A stretch of DNA of 64,000 nucleotides. Origin: Salinicoccus luteus DSM 17002. Lineage in GTDB: Bacteria; Bacillota; Bacilli; Staphylococcales; Salinicoccaceae. The notes below the pieces were generated by a model. It saw only the letters and a list, made by a program, of their open reading frames with translations. It was not told the origin of the DNA and made no database searches. The stretch covers positions 156,544 to 220,543 of the forward strand of contig NZ_KL544008.1 in assembly GCF_000712035.1 (NCBI RefSeq). Direction: 5' to 3'. Position numbers and translations under genes: made by a program. This document shows positions 17,521-26,397 of the stretch, piece by piece (the first letter of the stretch is position 1; the number at the start of each line of letters is the position of its first letter).

Positions 17521-17787
17521 TCACTTATAAATATCCTTTCTATGCCCCAAATCGATTAAGGATATCAATATTTCCTCATCTTTTATTTTTGCTATGATTC
17601 TATAGTCGCCAACCCTATATCGCCATAACCCTGTATAATCTCCTGTTAAAGGTTTTCCATTTTTCCTTGGATCATCTGTGGCATTCAAATTTTTATTTAT
17701 CCACGCGATTAATAAAGCACTTGTCTTCTTGTCCATCTTTCTCAATTTTTTTAGTGCTCTTTTCTCAATTTTCAACTCATATTTCAT
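17521..17787 (-). CDS. Type II toxin, RelE/ParE family (YoeB/RelE-like)
   Basis: An 88-aa basic protein. LKIEKRALKKLRKMDKKTS at the start, DPRKNGKPLTGDYTGLWRYRVGDYRIIAKIKDEE in the middle and IDLGHRKDIYK at the end form the standard RelE fold order, with the basic Lys/Arg and C-terminal His/Tyr residues typical of ribosome-dependent mRNA endonucleases. Its start overlaps the antitoxin stop by 11 bp, as usual for toxin-antitoxin pairs. AT-rich composition differs from both neighbours, in line with mobility. Confidence 0.9.
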   Translation of the reverse strand: MKYELKIEKRALKKLRKMDKKTSALLIAWINKNLNATDDPRKNGKPLTGDYTGLWRYRVGDYRIIAKIKDEEILISLIDLGHRKDIYK

Positions 17788-18010
17788 CTGAAAGACCTAA
17801 CTCTGCTTTAGCTTCTTCCCACGGCACAAACTCAGTGTCATCATCTTCCATGATTTCAACGGCTCTGTTGTACATTTCTCTATCAATTTCTTCGTCAATC
17901 TTCTCTGAGATGATTTCTCTGATATACATGGACATATTCGTATTTTTCGCTTCGACAATACCGCGTAGAATTTCTTCTTCGTCTTTATCCAACCGTATTG
18001 TAATACTCAT
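17777..18010 (-). CDS. RelB/DUF6290-type antitoxin (ribbon-helix-helix)
   Basis: A 77-aa protein whose first residues, SITIRLDKDEEEILRGIVE, form the beta-strand and first helix of a ribbon-helix-helix DNA-binding domain; MSMYIREIISEKIDEEIDRE continues it. The acidic C-terminus (EDDDTEFVPWEEAKAELGL) should wrap the toxin. The start at 18010 follows GGGGGTGTAATA; a longer frame upstream lacks a ribosome site. First gene of the pair and probable autorepressor of the promoter at 18039-18067. Confidence 0.88.
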   Translation of the reverse strand: MSITIRLDKDEEEILRGIVEAKNTNMSMYIREIISEKIDEEIDREMYNRAVEIMEDDDTEFVPWEEAKAELGLSDEI

Positions 18011-18038
18011 TATTACACCCCCGACATTTTGTAAGACA

Positions 18039-18067
18039 ATTGTAGCACAATATATATTCTCTCTCAA
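18039..18067 (-). promoter_or_regulatory. Promoter of the toxin-antitoxin pair
   Basis: Read on the minus strand: TTGAGA (18067-18062), 17-bp spacer, TACAAT (18044-18039), about 30 bp before the antitoxin start. The remaining 18068-18297 interval up to the SSS transporter shows no gene. Confidence 0.6.
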
Positions 18068-18297
18068 CAAATTGAAATCTAGCAGAGAGAAAGATGACAT
18101 GAGAGCGGGGATGCATTTTATTATAAATTTACAACTTGTATGTACATGAAAACGTTATTTTACTGAAAATTTTTACTTTGTGAGCGTATCCCTTGACATG
18201 ATAGGAATTATGAAATTTTTTCCGGATGAGAAGCTGAAATGAAAATTCTAATGTGTTAGGTTGTTAGAGGACACAATCCAAACACAGGGGGAAAACA

Positions 18298-19707
18298 ATG
18301 GAATTTTCAAGTCAACCCATACTCATATGGTTTGTAGTAGGTTACGGTGTATTCATGCTGCTGCTTGGCATGTACTACTCCAAGAAAATCAGTTCGAGTG
18401 AGGACTTCATACTCGCCGGCAAGTCTCTCGGACCAGTGGTCCTGATGGGGACACTGCTTGCGACATGGGTCGGAAGCGGCTCTGTAACGGGTGGACAGAA
18501 CTCACTGGCATACTCCTTTGGAATATGGCCGGCACTGATGTCGACATTGCCGTCGCTCATCGGTATCGGAACGATCTTCCTCATTTCGTCAAAGATCAAG
18601 CATTATGGAAAATATACAGTCGCTGAAATACTGGAAGTGAAATATGGCAAGGTGGCAAGTCTGCTTGCAGCCCTAATCATCATTCTCGCTTTCGTGGGCA
18701 TCGTCTCATACCAGTACCAGGGTCTCGCCTACATACTCAACATCTCGCTTGGCATACCGGTAGGCACAGGAACAATCATCGCTGCAGCAATCATCATCTT
18801 CCTGGCGGGCATCGGCGGTCTGATGTCCGTGGCACCGACGGATGCCTTCAGTGCATTCCTCGTCATCTTCGGCCTCATCATCGCACTGCCGATTGCCTTG
18901 TCCGTCGGGGGCGGCTGGAGTGAAATCACATCGAACGTACCGGAGAGCCACATGAGCGCAACCGGATCACTGAGCTTCATCCAGCTGATGGGGTACTATA
19001 TCCCGACGCTGTTCCTGCTGCTCGGTGACCAGAACATCTATCAGCGGATGTCCTCTTCAATGAATGACAGATCCACCAAGCTCGGTACAGCCGGCTGGAT
19101 TCTCGGTCTGATCATCGTCACACCGCTGATCTCCATCCTGGCGTTCATTTCACGCTCCATGTTCCCAGGAATTGAACCGGGCATGGCACTGATCGCCATC
19201 ACGAGTGTACTGCCGGTCGTCATCGGCGGCATCCTGATCGCCGCTCTAACTGCATTCATCGTCACGACAGGGAACTCCTATCTGCTGTCTGCCGCAACGA
19301 GTGTCGTCTATGATTTCGTCGGCAAGTATATGAAGAAGGACATCAACGACCATCAGAAACTGGTCTACACAAGGGTCCTGATTCCGATACTCGGCGTTAT
19401 CGCCTTCATGCTGACGATGTACTTCCCGACCGTACTTTCTGTACAGATGTACGCGTATACGGTATATGGTGCAGGCATCACACCGGCACTGCTCGCCGTG
19501 TTCCTGTTCCCGAAAGTCACGAAGCCGGCGGGTCTCGCCTCCATGGCATCCGGTCTGCTCGCCACACTGTTCTGGGAATTCTTCTATGTACAGTCGACAG
19601 GCATCAATTCAGCATTGATCTCTGTACCAATCGCGTTCATCGTACTGTTCGCTGTAACGCTTTTCACGAAAGGGCAGCATAATGAAATGAAGGAAGTGTC
19701 AGAGTAA
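18298..19707 (+). CDS. Sodium:solute symporter (SSS family)
   Basis: A 469-aa transporter with about thirteen hydrophobic segments. SSSEDFILAGKSLGPVVLMGTLLATWVGSGSVTGG in the first third is the SSS signature region with the conserved small residues lining the sodium site, and SYQYQGLAYILNISLGIP and ISFISR-type loops follow. The family uses the sodium gradient to import amino acids, betaines, sugars or ureides. Its stop overlaps the start of the M24 gene (TAATG), so it most likely imports that enzyme's substrate. Starts after AGGGGGAAAACA. Confidence 0.9.
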   Translation: MEFSSQPILIWFVVGYGVFMLLLGMYYSKKISSSEDFILAGKSLGPVVLMGTLLATWVGSGSVTGGQNSLAYSFGIWPALMSTLPSLIGIGTIFLISSKIKHYGKYTVAEILEVKYGKVASLLAALIIILAFVGIVSYQYQGLAYILNISLGIPVGTGTIIAAAIIIFLAGIGGLMSVAPTDAFSAFLVIFGLIIALPIALSVGGGWSEITSNVPESHMSATGSLSFIQLMGYYIPTLFLLLGDQNIYQRMSSSMNDRSTKLGTAGWILGLIIVTPLISILAFISRSMFPGIEPGMALIAITSVLPVVIGGILIAALTAFIVTTGNSYLLSAATSVVYDFVGKYMKKDINDHQKLVYTRVLIPILGVIAFMLTMYFPTVLSVQMYAYTVYGAGITPALLAVFLFPKVTKPAGLASMASGLLATLFWEFFYVQSTGINSALISVPIAFIVLFAVTLFTKGQHNEMKEVSE

Positions 19708-20834
19708 TGGATAGAGCAAAACGCATTGAAAGTCTTCGGCAGGTCATGACAGAAAAGAATCTGGATGCCGCCATCATATTCAACTTCGAGAACCAGTTCT
19801 ATTTCAGTGGACTCAAGGCCATCACCTATTCCCGGCCGATCATCATGGTCGTGGAACAGACGAGACAGAGCCTGATCATTCCGAAACTTGAGGAGAAGCA
19901 TGCGAAAGAGAAGACGGATGCAGATCCGATCCACATCTATCATGAAGTCGAAGGCAGGGGCAGTACCGACTACCACGAACTGTTCGATGAAGTGCTGGAC
20001 GGTATTGAAGGTAGCCAGGTGGGTATCGAATTCGGCGCCCTGCCGGCTGAACTTGTCTCAGGCATTCAGGAGAAGGGCCATGACCTCGTCGATGTCCAAG
20101 GAGATATCGTCCGCATGCGCGCCATCAAGAGTGAGGAAGAAATAGAAATGATCAAGGAGTCCGGCAAGCTTGTGAGCGGTGCATTGAAGCATACGCTTGA
20201 GCATTCTGCGGCAGGCAAGTCGGAACTCGAAATCGACTACCATGGCAACCAGTACCTGTTCGAAGAGATCTCAAAAAATCATACCGATTCCACACTGGAC
20301 TACTTCGTCATGTCACCATCAGGCGTCGAACGGACCAATATGCCGCACGTCTTCTCGAATACACGGAAACTGGAGATAGGCGATGTCATCATCCACAGCC
20401 GCCAGGTTGGCTTGAACGGCTACCGGGCGGAATGTGAGCGGACGTACTTCATCGGCGAGCCGACGGAGGCGCAGCGGGAAGCATTTAAAGTTATGCTGGA
20501 GGCGCACCTCGCCGCGCTTGATTTCATAAAGGCGGGCGTCACCGCAAAGGCTGTCAACCAGGCGGCTCTCGATGTCATCAAGGAAGCGGGATACGACGCC
20601 TATGTCTCCCACCGCACCGGACACGGCATCGGCATCGGCCAGCATGAGGAACCGTCACTCCGCTTCGACAACGACCTCGTACTCGAAGCCGGCATGGTCT
20701 TCTGCGTCGAACCCGGCATCTACATTCCGGGTGTCGGTGGCTTCAGGCATTCCGATACCGTCGTACTGACGGAGGACGGTGCCGAGATCATCACGGAATA
20801 TCCGCGGGATCTCGAGAGCATGATTTTTGAATAG
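19707..20834 (+). CDS. Creatinase/ectoine-hydrolase-like M24 family hydrolase
   Basis: A 375-aa pita-bread (M24) protein with an N-terminal creatinase_N domain (to about residue 130) and a C-terminal catalytic domain. Of the five metal ligands of Xaa-Pro peptidases only two are clear: His in TGHGIGIGQHEEP and Glu in FCVEPGIY. The DxG aspartate is His (VIIHSRQVG), the SDxTR aspartate is Glu (AECERTYF), and the RIED glutamate is Ser (FRHSDTVV). Creatinase and ectoine hydrolase are metal-free M24 members with the same ALERT/AECERT-like pattern and a GAENIT-type C-terminus, so a C-N hydrolase acting on an imported compatible solute or guanidino compound fits better than a dipeptidase. Substrate unproven. 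Confidence 0.8.
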   Translation: MDRAKRIESLRQVMTEKNLDAAIIFNFENQFYFSGLKAITYSRPIIMVVEQTRQSLIIPKLEEKHAKEKTDADPIHIYHEVEGRGSTDYHELFDEVLDGIEGSQVGIEFGALPAELVSGIQEKGHDLVDVQGDIVRMRAIKSEEEIEMIKESGKLVSGALKHTLEHSAAGKSELEIDYHGNQYLFEEISKNHTDSTLDYFVMSPSGVERTNMPHVFSNTRKLEIGDVIIHSRQVGLNGYRAECERTYFIGEPTEAQREAFKVMLEAHLAALDFIKAGVTAKAVNQAALDVIKEAGYDAYVSHRTGHGIGIGQHEEPSLRFDNDLVLEAGMVFCVEPGIYIPGVGGFRHSDTVVLTEDGAEIITEYPRDLESMIFE

Positions 20835-20845
20835 CGGTATAAATG

Positions 20846-20897
20846 AACAAGAAGAGGGACAGCAGACTAAAACCAGTCTGCTGTCCCTCTTCTTGTT
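20846..20897. terminator. Bidirectional terminator between M24 gene and deoR-type gene
   Basis: A perfect 23-bp stem: AACAAGAAGAGGGACAGCAG continuing to ACT (20846-20868), with its exact complement at 20875-20897, and A- and T-rich flanks serve both converging genes. Confidence 0.9.
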
Positions 20898-20898
20898 G

Positions 20899-21678
20899 CT
20901 AATTTAAAAGGGGGGAAACCATGGTAATGTTATACCTTACCAACTCATTGGAAATTTTCTCTTCGATGGGTTTGTCAGTAATCAACGTATTTATCTGATT
21001 AACGTTGGCAAAAACAGCACTTGAGTTGGTACCTATCTTAGAACTGTCGATAATAGCGACAACTTCTCGAGAATGATTAACCATTTCTTTTTTTAGTTCA
21101 ACTTCGTAAAGATTGAAGTCTGTCAGCCCTTTTTCAATGGAAAAGCCGCTTGCAGAAGTGAACATCATATCAATATTGACATAATCCAAAATATCTAGAC
21201 CAAGCTTACCTTCTATAGAACTAGAGCCGGGAGTGACGACACCACCGATTAGTATCACCGTTATATCCGGATTTTCTTTAAGTTCGAGGGCAGATTGAAT
21301 ACCACTTGTTACAACAGTCAGTTTTATAGGTTGATGTTTCAAATAACGAGCGAGCTCGAGCGCAGTAGAACTGGCATCCAGCAATATACATTGTTTCTCT
21401 TCAATGAAGCGATAGGCTTCTCTCGCAATTTGATTCTTTTCTTTTCTGTTTTTCTTCTCACGTGCAGAAAAACTCATCTCCCCATCTGTATAGTCATTGA
21501 GAACAGCCCCCCCATGTGTTCTTGTTAACAATCCTTCGGTCTCCATCTTTGTCAAATCAGATCGAAGCGTCGCTTCAGATACGCCAATCCGTTTTGCAAG
21601 GTCTTTTACTGTAATTCTTTGTTTTTCCTGCAAGTAATGCAGTATTTCATTTCTTCTTTCACTAGCGAACATTTTCAT
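20899..21678 (-). CDS. DeoR/GlpR-family transcriptional repressor
   Basis: A 259-aa regulator. The N-terminal DeoR winged helix is clear (RRNEILHYLQEKQRITVKD, then VSEATLRSDLTKMETEGLLTRTHGGA), followed by a DeoRC sugar-phosphate sensing domain (LLDASSTALELARYL, VVTSGIQSALEL, IGGVVTPGSSSIEG, FTSASGFS). It is divergent from the polyol operon across a 367-bp AT-rich control region rich in TTTCG/CGAAA repeats. It likely represses that operon and itself and responds to a phosphorylated intermediate of the pathway. Confidence 0.92.
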   Translation of the reverse strand: MKMFASERRNEILHYLQEKQRITVKDLAKRIGVSEATLRSDLTKMETEGLLTRTHGGAVLNDYTDGEMSFSAREKKNRKEKNQIAREAYRFIEEKQCILLDASSTALELARYLKHQPIKLTVVTSGIQSALELKENPDITVILIGGVVTPGSSSIEGKLGLDILDYVNIDMMFTSASGFSIEKGLTDFNLYEVELKKEMVNHSREVVAIIDSSKIGTNSSAVFANVNQINTLITDKPIEEKISNELVRYNITMVSPLLN

Positions 21679-21823
21679 TGATTCCTCATCCTCTTTATTT
21701 TACGCATTTTTATAATATATTCTATCAGTAAAATTACATGTTAGCATTATAATTTCGTATATTTTCGAAAATATCATTTAATTTATATATACTTTCAATA
21801 TATTAGAATTATGAAAAAATTAA

Positions 21824-21851
21824 TTGACAATACGAAAATAAATGATAATAT
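21824..21851 (+). promoter_or_regulatory. Promoter of the polyol operon
   Basis: TTGACA (21824-21829), 16-bp spacer, TAATAT (21846-21851). The spacer contains a CGAAAA repeat, so a bound DeoR repressor would block RNA polymerase. Confidence 0.6.
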
Positions 21852-21868
21852 TATTCTTATACCAATTA

Positions 21869-21885
21869 TTGAAAGCGATTGCAAT
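21869..21885 (+). promoter_or_regulatory. cre site for CcpA
   Basis: TTGAAAGCGATTGCAAT matches the catabolite-response consensus WTGNAARCGNWWWCAWW at 16 of 17 positions. It lies about 18 bp downstream of the -10 box, where bound CcpA would block transcription when preferred sugars are present. Confidence 0.75.
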
Positions 21886-22045
21886 AAATCGTATTGTTTC
21901 GTTTATGTTTTAAAATGTGTATTTTGAAATTTTCGTCACTTATTTTCGTACTTTTATTATATCATATTGATTTTGTGATTTTTCATGGTATGAGTGATTT
22001 AAAAAGGAATAAGAGGCTCAAAGTAAATTAGAAAGAAGGGGTTGT

Positions 22046-22813
22046 ATGGGATTTAAAGGGTATGACAAGAACTTCAACATCACTGATAGAGTGGCGGTGG
22101 TTACAGGGGGCGCAAGTGGTATAGGTCGTGCTGTTGTGGAGTTGTACATAGAAAAGGGAGCTAAAGTTGCGATTTTAGACATGAATGAAAAAGCAAATGA
22201 AGTTGCAATGGAGATCGACAATAACAGGACAGTAGGTATCCAATGTGATGTAACAGATGATGGCAGTATTACTCAGGCATTAGAAACTGTGCAAGAGAAG
22301 TTTGGCAGAGTTGATATCCTCGTAAACTGTGCTGGTATCGCTTTACTGGATGACGCAGAAAATATATCTGATGCATATTGGAAGAAGACTATGGCAATCA
22401 ATCTAGATGGGCTTTTCAAAGTGACTCAGCAAGTAGGGAATATTATGATCAGCAGTGGAGAGGGTGGGAAAATCATCAATATGGCTTCCCAAGCTGCTTT
22501 GATTGCCCTTGATAATCATGTGGCATATAGCACGAGTAAGGCTGGCTTACTTGGAATGACTAAAACGCTTGCTTATGAATGGGCTCAATTCGGGATTACA
22601 GTGAATGCTATTTCTCCTACAGTCGTTCTAACAGAACTTGGGAAGAAGGCATGGGCAGGTGAAAAGGGAGAAAAAGCAAAAAGGGAGATTCCTCTTGGTC
22701 GTTTTGGCTACCCTGAAGAAGTGGCGGCAATCGCCTTGTTTCTAGCTAGTGATGCAGCAAATTTAATCACAGGAGAGAACATTGTCATGGATGGTGGAAA
22801 CACCATTAAGTAG
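22046..22813 (+). CDS. Short-chain dehydrogenase/reductase (polyol dehydrogenase candidate)
   Basis: A 255-aa classical SDR. The cofactor motif TGGASGIGRA is near residue 20, NCAGIALL near 95, catalytic Ser in MASQAALIALDNHVAYSTSKAGLLG with Tyr and Lys at the YxxxK position near 160-164, and a C-terminal VTGENIVMDGG-type ending (ITGENIVMDGGNT). Asp in ILDMNE favours NAD(H). First gene of the island operon, so it probably oxidises a polyol such as threitol or arabitol to a ketose. Start ATG after GAAGGGGTTGT. Confidence 0.88.
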   Translation: MGFKGYDKNFNITDRVAVVTGGASGIGRAVVELYIEKGAKVAILDMNEKANEVAMEIDNNRTVGIQCDVTDDGSITQALETVQEKFGRVDILVNCAGIALLDDAENISDAYWKKTMAINLDGLFKVTQQVGNIMISSGEGGKIINMASQAALIALDNHVAYSTSKAGLLGMTKTLAYEWAQFGITVNAISPTVVLTELGKKAWAGEKGEKAKREIPLGRFGYPEEVAAIALFLASDAANLITGENIVMDGGNTIK

Positions 22814-22872
22814 AAGGTAGATAAAAGTTTGAGAGTGTCATTTACTATAGAAAAATTGAAAAAGGAGAATTA

Positions 22873-23982
22873 ATGATGAATGAAATAGCTGAGAACAAAG
22901 CTGGTCGGGAATCAATACCTGAGAAAATGAAAGCGGTTGTAGCATATGCGCCGAAGGATTACCGTTATGAAGAGGTCAGCACACCTAAAATTGAAAATGA
23001 AAAAGAAATCATCATAAAGCTTGAGGCATGTGGTATTTGTGCAGGAGATATTAAAGCATATGATGGCGCACCCAGTTTTTGGGGTGATGATACACAACCT
23101 TCATATATCAAGGCACCTATGATTCCAGGACATGAATTTATCGGACGTGTTGTTGAAAAAGGGGATGCTGTAGAAGATTTTGAAGTTGGGGACCGCATCA
23201 TCTCTGAGCAGATTGTTCCATGCTGGGACTGTAGGTTCTGTAATCGCGGTCAGTATTGGATGTGCGAGAAACATGATCTTTATGGATTCCAGAAAAATGT
23301 CAACGGCGGCATGGCTGAGTACATGAAGTTTACTAAAGAAGCAATCAACTTCAAAGTGCCGGAAGAATTGACTATTGAGCAGGCCATACTTATTGAACCT
23401 TATGCATGTAGTTTGCATGCAGTACAAAGAGCTCAACCGCAACTTGGAGACATTGTCGTGCTTTCGGGTGCGGGTACGCTTGGTCTAGGGATGATTGGTG
23501 CTCTGAAGAAGTCAGGACCAGCGAAAATCGTTGTATTAGATATGAAAGATGATCGTTTGGAATTGGCAAAAAAATTTGGCGCTGATATTGTGATGAATCC
23601 AAGCAAAGTGGATGTAGTGAAAGAGATTAAGGATATGACAGAAGGATACGGTTGCGATATTTATATTGAAGCATCTGGACATCCTAAATCTGTAGAGCAA
23701 GGTTTGCATGCAATCCGTAAACTGGGGACCTTTGTTGAGTTTAGTGTATTTGGTGAACCGGTCACAGTGGACTGGAGCATAATTAGTGATCGTAAAGAAT
23801 TGGATCTTCTTGGCTCTCATTTGGGTCCATACTGCTATCCAATAGTGATTGACGGTATTGTAAATGGGGATTTCCCAACAGAAGGTGTGGTTACACATCA
23901 ATTGAAATTAAAAGATTTCGAAGAAGGATTTGAACTCATGAAAAAAGGTGAAAAATCATTGAAAGTCATATTGAAACCGTAG
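22873..23982 (+). CDS. Zinc-dependent medium-chain dehydrogenase (polyol dehydrogenase candidate)
   Basis: A 369-aa MDR enzyme. Catalytic zinc ligands appear in EACGICAGDIKA (Cys) and PMIPGHEFIG (His, Glu). A structural zinc is supplied by the four cysteines of CWDCRFCNRGQYWMC near residue 117-131. The Rossmann motif SGAGTLGLGMIGAL is near residue 196. Ending and spacing match sorbitol/erythritol-type dehydrogenases. Together with the SDR it gives the operon two oxidoreductases, as in tetritol catabolic clusters where different stereoisomers or successive alcohols are oxidised. Confidence 0.88.
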   Translation: MMNEIAENKAGRESIPEKMKAVVAYAPKDYRYEEVSTPKIENEKEIIIKLEACGICAGDIKAYDGAPSFWGDDTQPSYIKAPMIPGHEFIGRVVEKGDAVEDFEVGDRIISEQIVPCWDCRFCNRGQYWMCEKHDLYGFQKNVNGGMAEYMKFTKEAINFKVPEELTIEQAILIEPYACSLHAVQRAQPQLGDIVVLSGAGTLGLGMIGALKKSGPAKIVVLDMKDDRLELAKKFGADIVMNPSKVDVVKEIKDMTEGYGCDIYIEASGHPKSVEQGLHAIRKLGTFVEFSVFGEPVTVDWSIISDRKELDLLGSHLGPYCYPIVIDGIVNGDFPTEGVVTHQLKLKDFEEGFELMKKGEKSLKVILKP

Positions 23983-24014
23983 TTCTACTACGAGTCAACA
24001 AGGGGGAATGACGA

Positions 24015-25316
24015 ATGACACATCTATCAGCTAATAGTACTTTTCTGGATAAAATAGGTATACCTTCTCATTTGGTATGGGGATATTTCGGAGTATTAAT
24101 CTTTATGATGGGGGATGGGCTTGAACTTGCTTGGATCAGTCCATACCTTGTAGACCAAGGGCTTTCAGTTCAACAAGCAGCTTTTCTTACAACGGCTTAT
24201 GGAGTCACTATTGCAATTGGTGCATGGTTTTCAGGTGTACTTGTGGAAGGGATAGGGCCTAGGAAGACGATGCTACTAGGTGTACTTTTCTACATTATAG
24301 GACATGTACTTTTTGTTGGCTTGGCAATACCAACCTTGAACTACGAGTTGATGGTTCCTACATATGCCATCAGAGGCTTTGGGTACCCACTTTTTGCCTA
24401 TGCATTTCTTGTGTGGATTACTTATCGTACTCCTCACCAACAATTGGGTAAGGCAGTCGGCTGGTTCTGGTTTGTATTTACAGGGGGGTTGAGTGTGCTT
24501 GGCGCATTCTACTCCAGTTGGTCAATACAACTTATAGGACATGTACCTACATTATGGACAAGCCTTCTCTGGGTGGTCATTGGAGCGGTATTCGCAATTG
24601 TAGTAAACCGTGACAAATTCGAATTAAAAGTTAAGAAGGAAAGTAATTCCTCCAAGTTAAAAGAACTATCAAATGGTATTACAATATTGAAACGGGAACC
24701 GAAAGTTGCTATTGCTGGTATTGTCCGCATCATTAACCAATCTTCCCAATATGCCTTCCCTTTGTTTCTACCTATTTATCTAGCTGGATACGGTATAGAG
24801 ACGACTGTCTGGCTAAATATTTGGGGAACGATATTCATATCAAATATTGTATTCAATCTAATATTCGGCTATGTCGGAGACAAGTTTGGATGGAGAAATA
24901 CAGTTACATGGTTCGGAGCAGTTGGCTGTGGTGTGTTTACGTTATCCCTTTTCTATGCCCCCCAAATCTTCACTGGCAACGTAGTTATGGTTGCGGTTAT
25001 AGGTATGCTCTGGGGAGCGTGTATCGCAGGGTTTGTTCCATTGTCTGCCTTGACACCATCTCTTGTAGGCGATGGGGATAAAGGTGCAGCAATGTCCATT
25101 CTAAACCTTGGTGCAGGTTTATGTGTGTTTGTTGGCCCGGCGCTTGTTGCTCTCTTCTTTGACGCCGTGGGCCCTGAAGGATTGGTATGGATTCTTGCTG
25201 GACTTTACTTTATAGCAGCTATAATGACCAGATTCTTGAAGATTCCAGAACCTGATACGGCGAAAGTGGAAGCGGAAAAAAATACAGGACAGAGTGTCCC
25301 ATCCACGACAGTCTGA
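24015..25316 (+). CDS. MFS polyol permease (RbtT/DalT/CsbX family)
   Basis: A 433-aa transporter with twelve membrane segments and a central loop of about 35 residues. The N-terminus MGDGLELAWISPYLVDQGLSVQQAA followed by GIGPRKTMLLG is characteristic of the polyol-permease branch of the major facilitator superfamily (ribitol, arabitol, and CsbX/alpha-ketoglutarate-annotated proteins). This is the best clue that the island substrate is a polyol taken up unphosphorylated. It lies between the dehydrogenases and the kinase genes in one operon; ribosome site AGGGGGAAT. Confidence 0.87.
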   Translation: MTHLSANSTFLDKIGIPSHLVWGYFGVLIFMMGDGLELAWISPYLVDQGLSVQQAAFLTTAYGVTIAIGAWFSGVLVEGIGPRKTMLLGVLFYIIGHVLFVGLAIPTLNYELMVPTYAIRGFGYPLFAYAFLVWITYRTPHQQLGKAVGWFWFVFTGGLSVLGAFYSSWSIQLIGHVPTLWTSLLWVVIGAVFAIVVNRDKFELKVKKESNSSKLKELSNGITILKREPKVAIAGIVRIINQSSQYAFPLFLPIYLAGYGIETTVWLNIWGTIFISNIVFNLIFGYVGDKFGWRNTVTWFGAVGCGVFTLSLFYAPQIFTGNVVMVAVIGMLWGACIAGFVPLSALTPSLVGDGDKGAAMSILNLGAGLCVFVGPALVALFFDAVGPEGLVWILAGLYFIAAIMTRFLKIPEPDTAKVEAEKNTGQSVPSTTV

Positions 25317-25375
25317 TATATAATTATTTGTAATATTTAGTAAATGATAAAATGATTATGATAGGAGCAATAATA

Positions 25376-26380
25376 ATGAAGAAGCTGATGAACGACTCTA
25401 AAAATATTGTGGAAGAAATGATTGAAGGGTATGTTAAAGCCCATCCTGATATTATTCGACAAGTTCCTGAAAACAAAAGAGCGCTTGTCACCTCCCAAGA
25501 AACTAGGGAGAACAAGGTTGGCATCCTAGTCGGCGGTGGTTCTGGGCATGAACCGGGTTTCATGGGATATGTCGGTTCAGGTATGGCTGATGGGGTGGCT
25601 GTTGGCAATATATTTGCATCTCCCTCACCTGATCCGATTCTAGAAGTGACTAAGAATATTGACAAGGGCGCTGGTGTTGTTTACTTATATGGCAATTACG
25701 CTGGGGACGTAATGAACTTTGGAATGGCAGCTGAAATGGCTGATCTGGAAGAGGACATTCAAGTGAGGATGGCTTTAGCAACAGATGACGTAGCCTCAGC
25801 TCCGAAAGAAGAAAAGGAAAAACGTCGCGGTATTGCAGGGGAGTTCTTTATATTCAAAGCAGCAGGTGCTGCAGCAGATTTTGGATATTCACTTGAAGAA
25901 GTTGTAAGAGTAGCCAAAAAAGCAAATGATAATACTCGTTCCATGGGCGTTGGACTTTCTCCTTGCTCGTTGCCTCAGACAGGCGAACCTAGTTTTGTAC
26001 TGGGCGAAGATGAAATGGAAATTGGACTCGGCCACCATGGAGAACCTGGGCTTGAGAAAGGAAAAGTTGAATCTGCAGATAGTGTTGCTGAGCGACTGGT
26101 CAACGATATTCTGGAGGATATAGAAATAAACTCTGGAGAAAAAGTGGCGGTATTGGTGAATGGTTTGGGCTCTACACCGAGAATGGAACTATATGTTATG
26201 TACCGCAAAGTAGAACAGATTTTGAACGAACGTGGTATTGATATCCATCGATCCTATGTCGGAGATTATATTACGTCTCTTGAAATGGGTGGTGCCTCAG
26301 TAACACTTATGAAATTGGATGATGAACTGGAAGAAGCGATTGATCATCCAGTAAACTGCCCTATGTTTGTCCAAAAATGA
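25376..26380 (+). CDS. dhaK: Dihydroxyacetone-kinase-type subunit DhaK (ketose kinase)
   Basis: A 334-aa DhaK-domain protein. VGGGSGHEPGFMGYVGSGMADG near residue 50 binds substrate, and GLGHHGEPG near residue 222 contains the histidine that covalently binds the ketose. NYAGDVMNFGMAAEMA is also family-typical. ATG 25376 is preferred over the upstream in-frame ATGs for its TAGGAG site. It forms the substrate-binding half of a kinase with DhaL encoded 17 bp downstream. In tetritol pathways such kinases phosphorylate erythrulose rather than dihydroxyacetone; which is used here is inference. Confidence 0.92.
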   Translation: MKKLMNDSKNIVEEMIEGYVKAHPDIIRQVPENKRALVTSQETRENKVGILVGGGSGHEPGFMGYVGSGMADGVAVGNIFASPSPDPILEVTKNIDKGAGVVYLYGNYAGDVMNFGMAAEMADLEEDIQVRMALATDDVASAPKEEKEKRRGIAGEFFIFKAAGAAADFGYSLEEVVRVAKKANDNTRSMGVGLSPCSLPQTGEPSFVLGEDEMEIGLGHHGEPGLEKGKVESADSVAERLVNDILEDIEINSGEKVAVLVNGLGSTPRMELYVMYRKVEQILNERGIDIHRSYVGDYITSLEMGGASVTLMKLDDELEEAIDHPVNCPMFVQK

Positions 26381-26397
26381 AAAGGAGGAATCCACTA

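Larger units (their letters stand above)
21753..21950. promoter_or_regulatory. DeoR operator cluster in the divergent control region
   Basis: Repeats of TTTCG(T/A)(A/T) or its complement occur at 21753, 21763 (exactly 10 bp apart), 21832 (ACGAAAA, between -35 and -10), 21897, 21931 and 21944. The same word in the form AACGAAA recurs before the rpiB and transketolase genes, which supports one regulator. Direct repeats of short words on one face of the helix are usual for DeoR-family operators. Confidence 0.6.
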
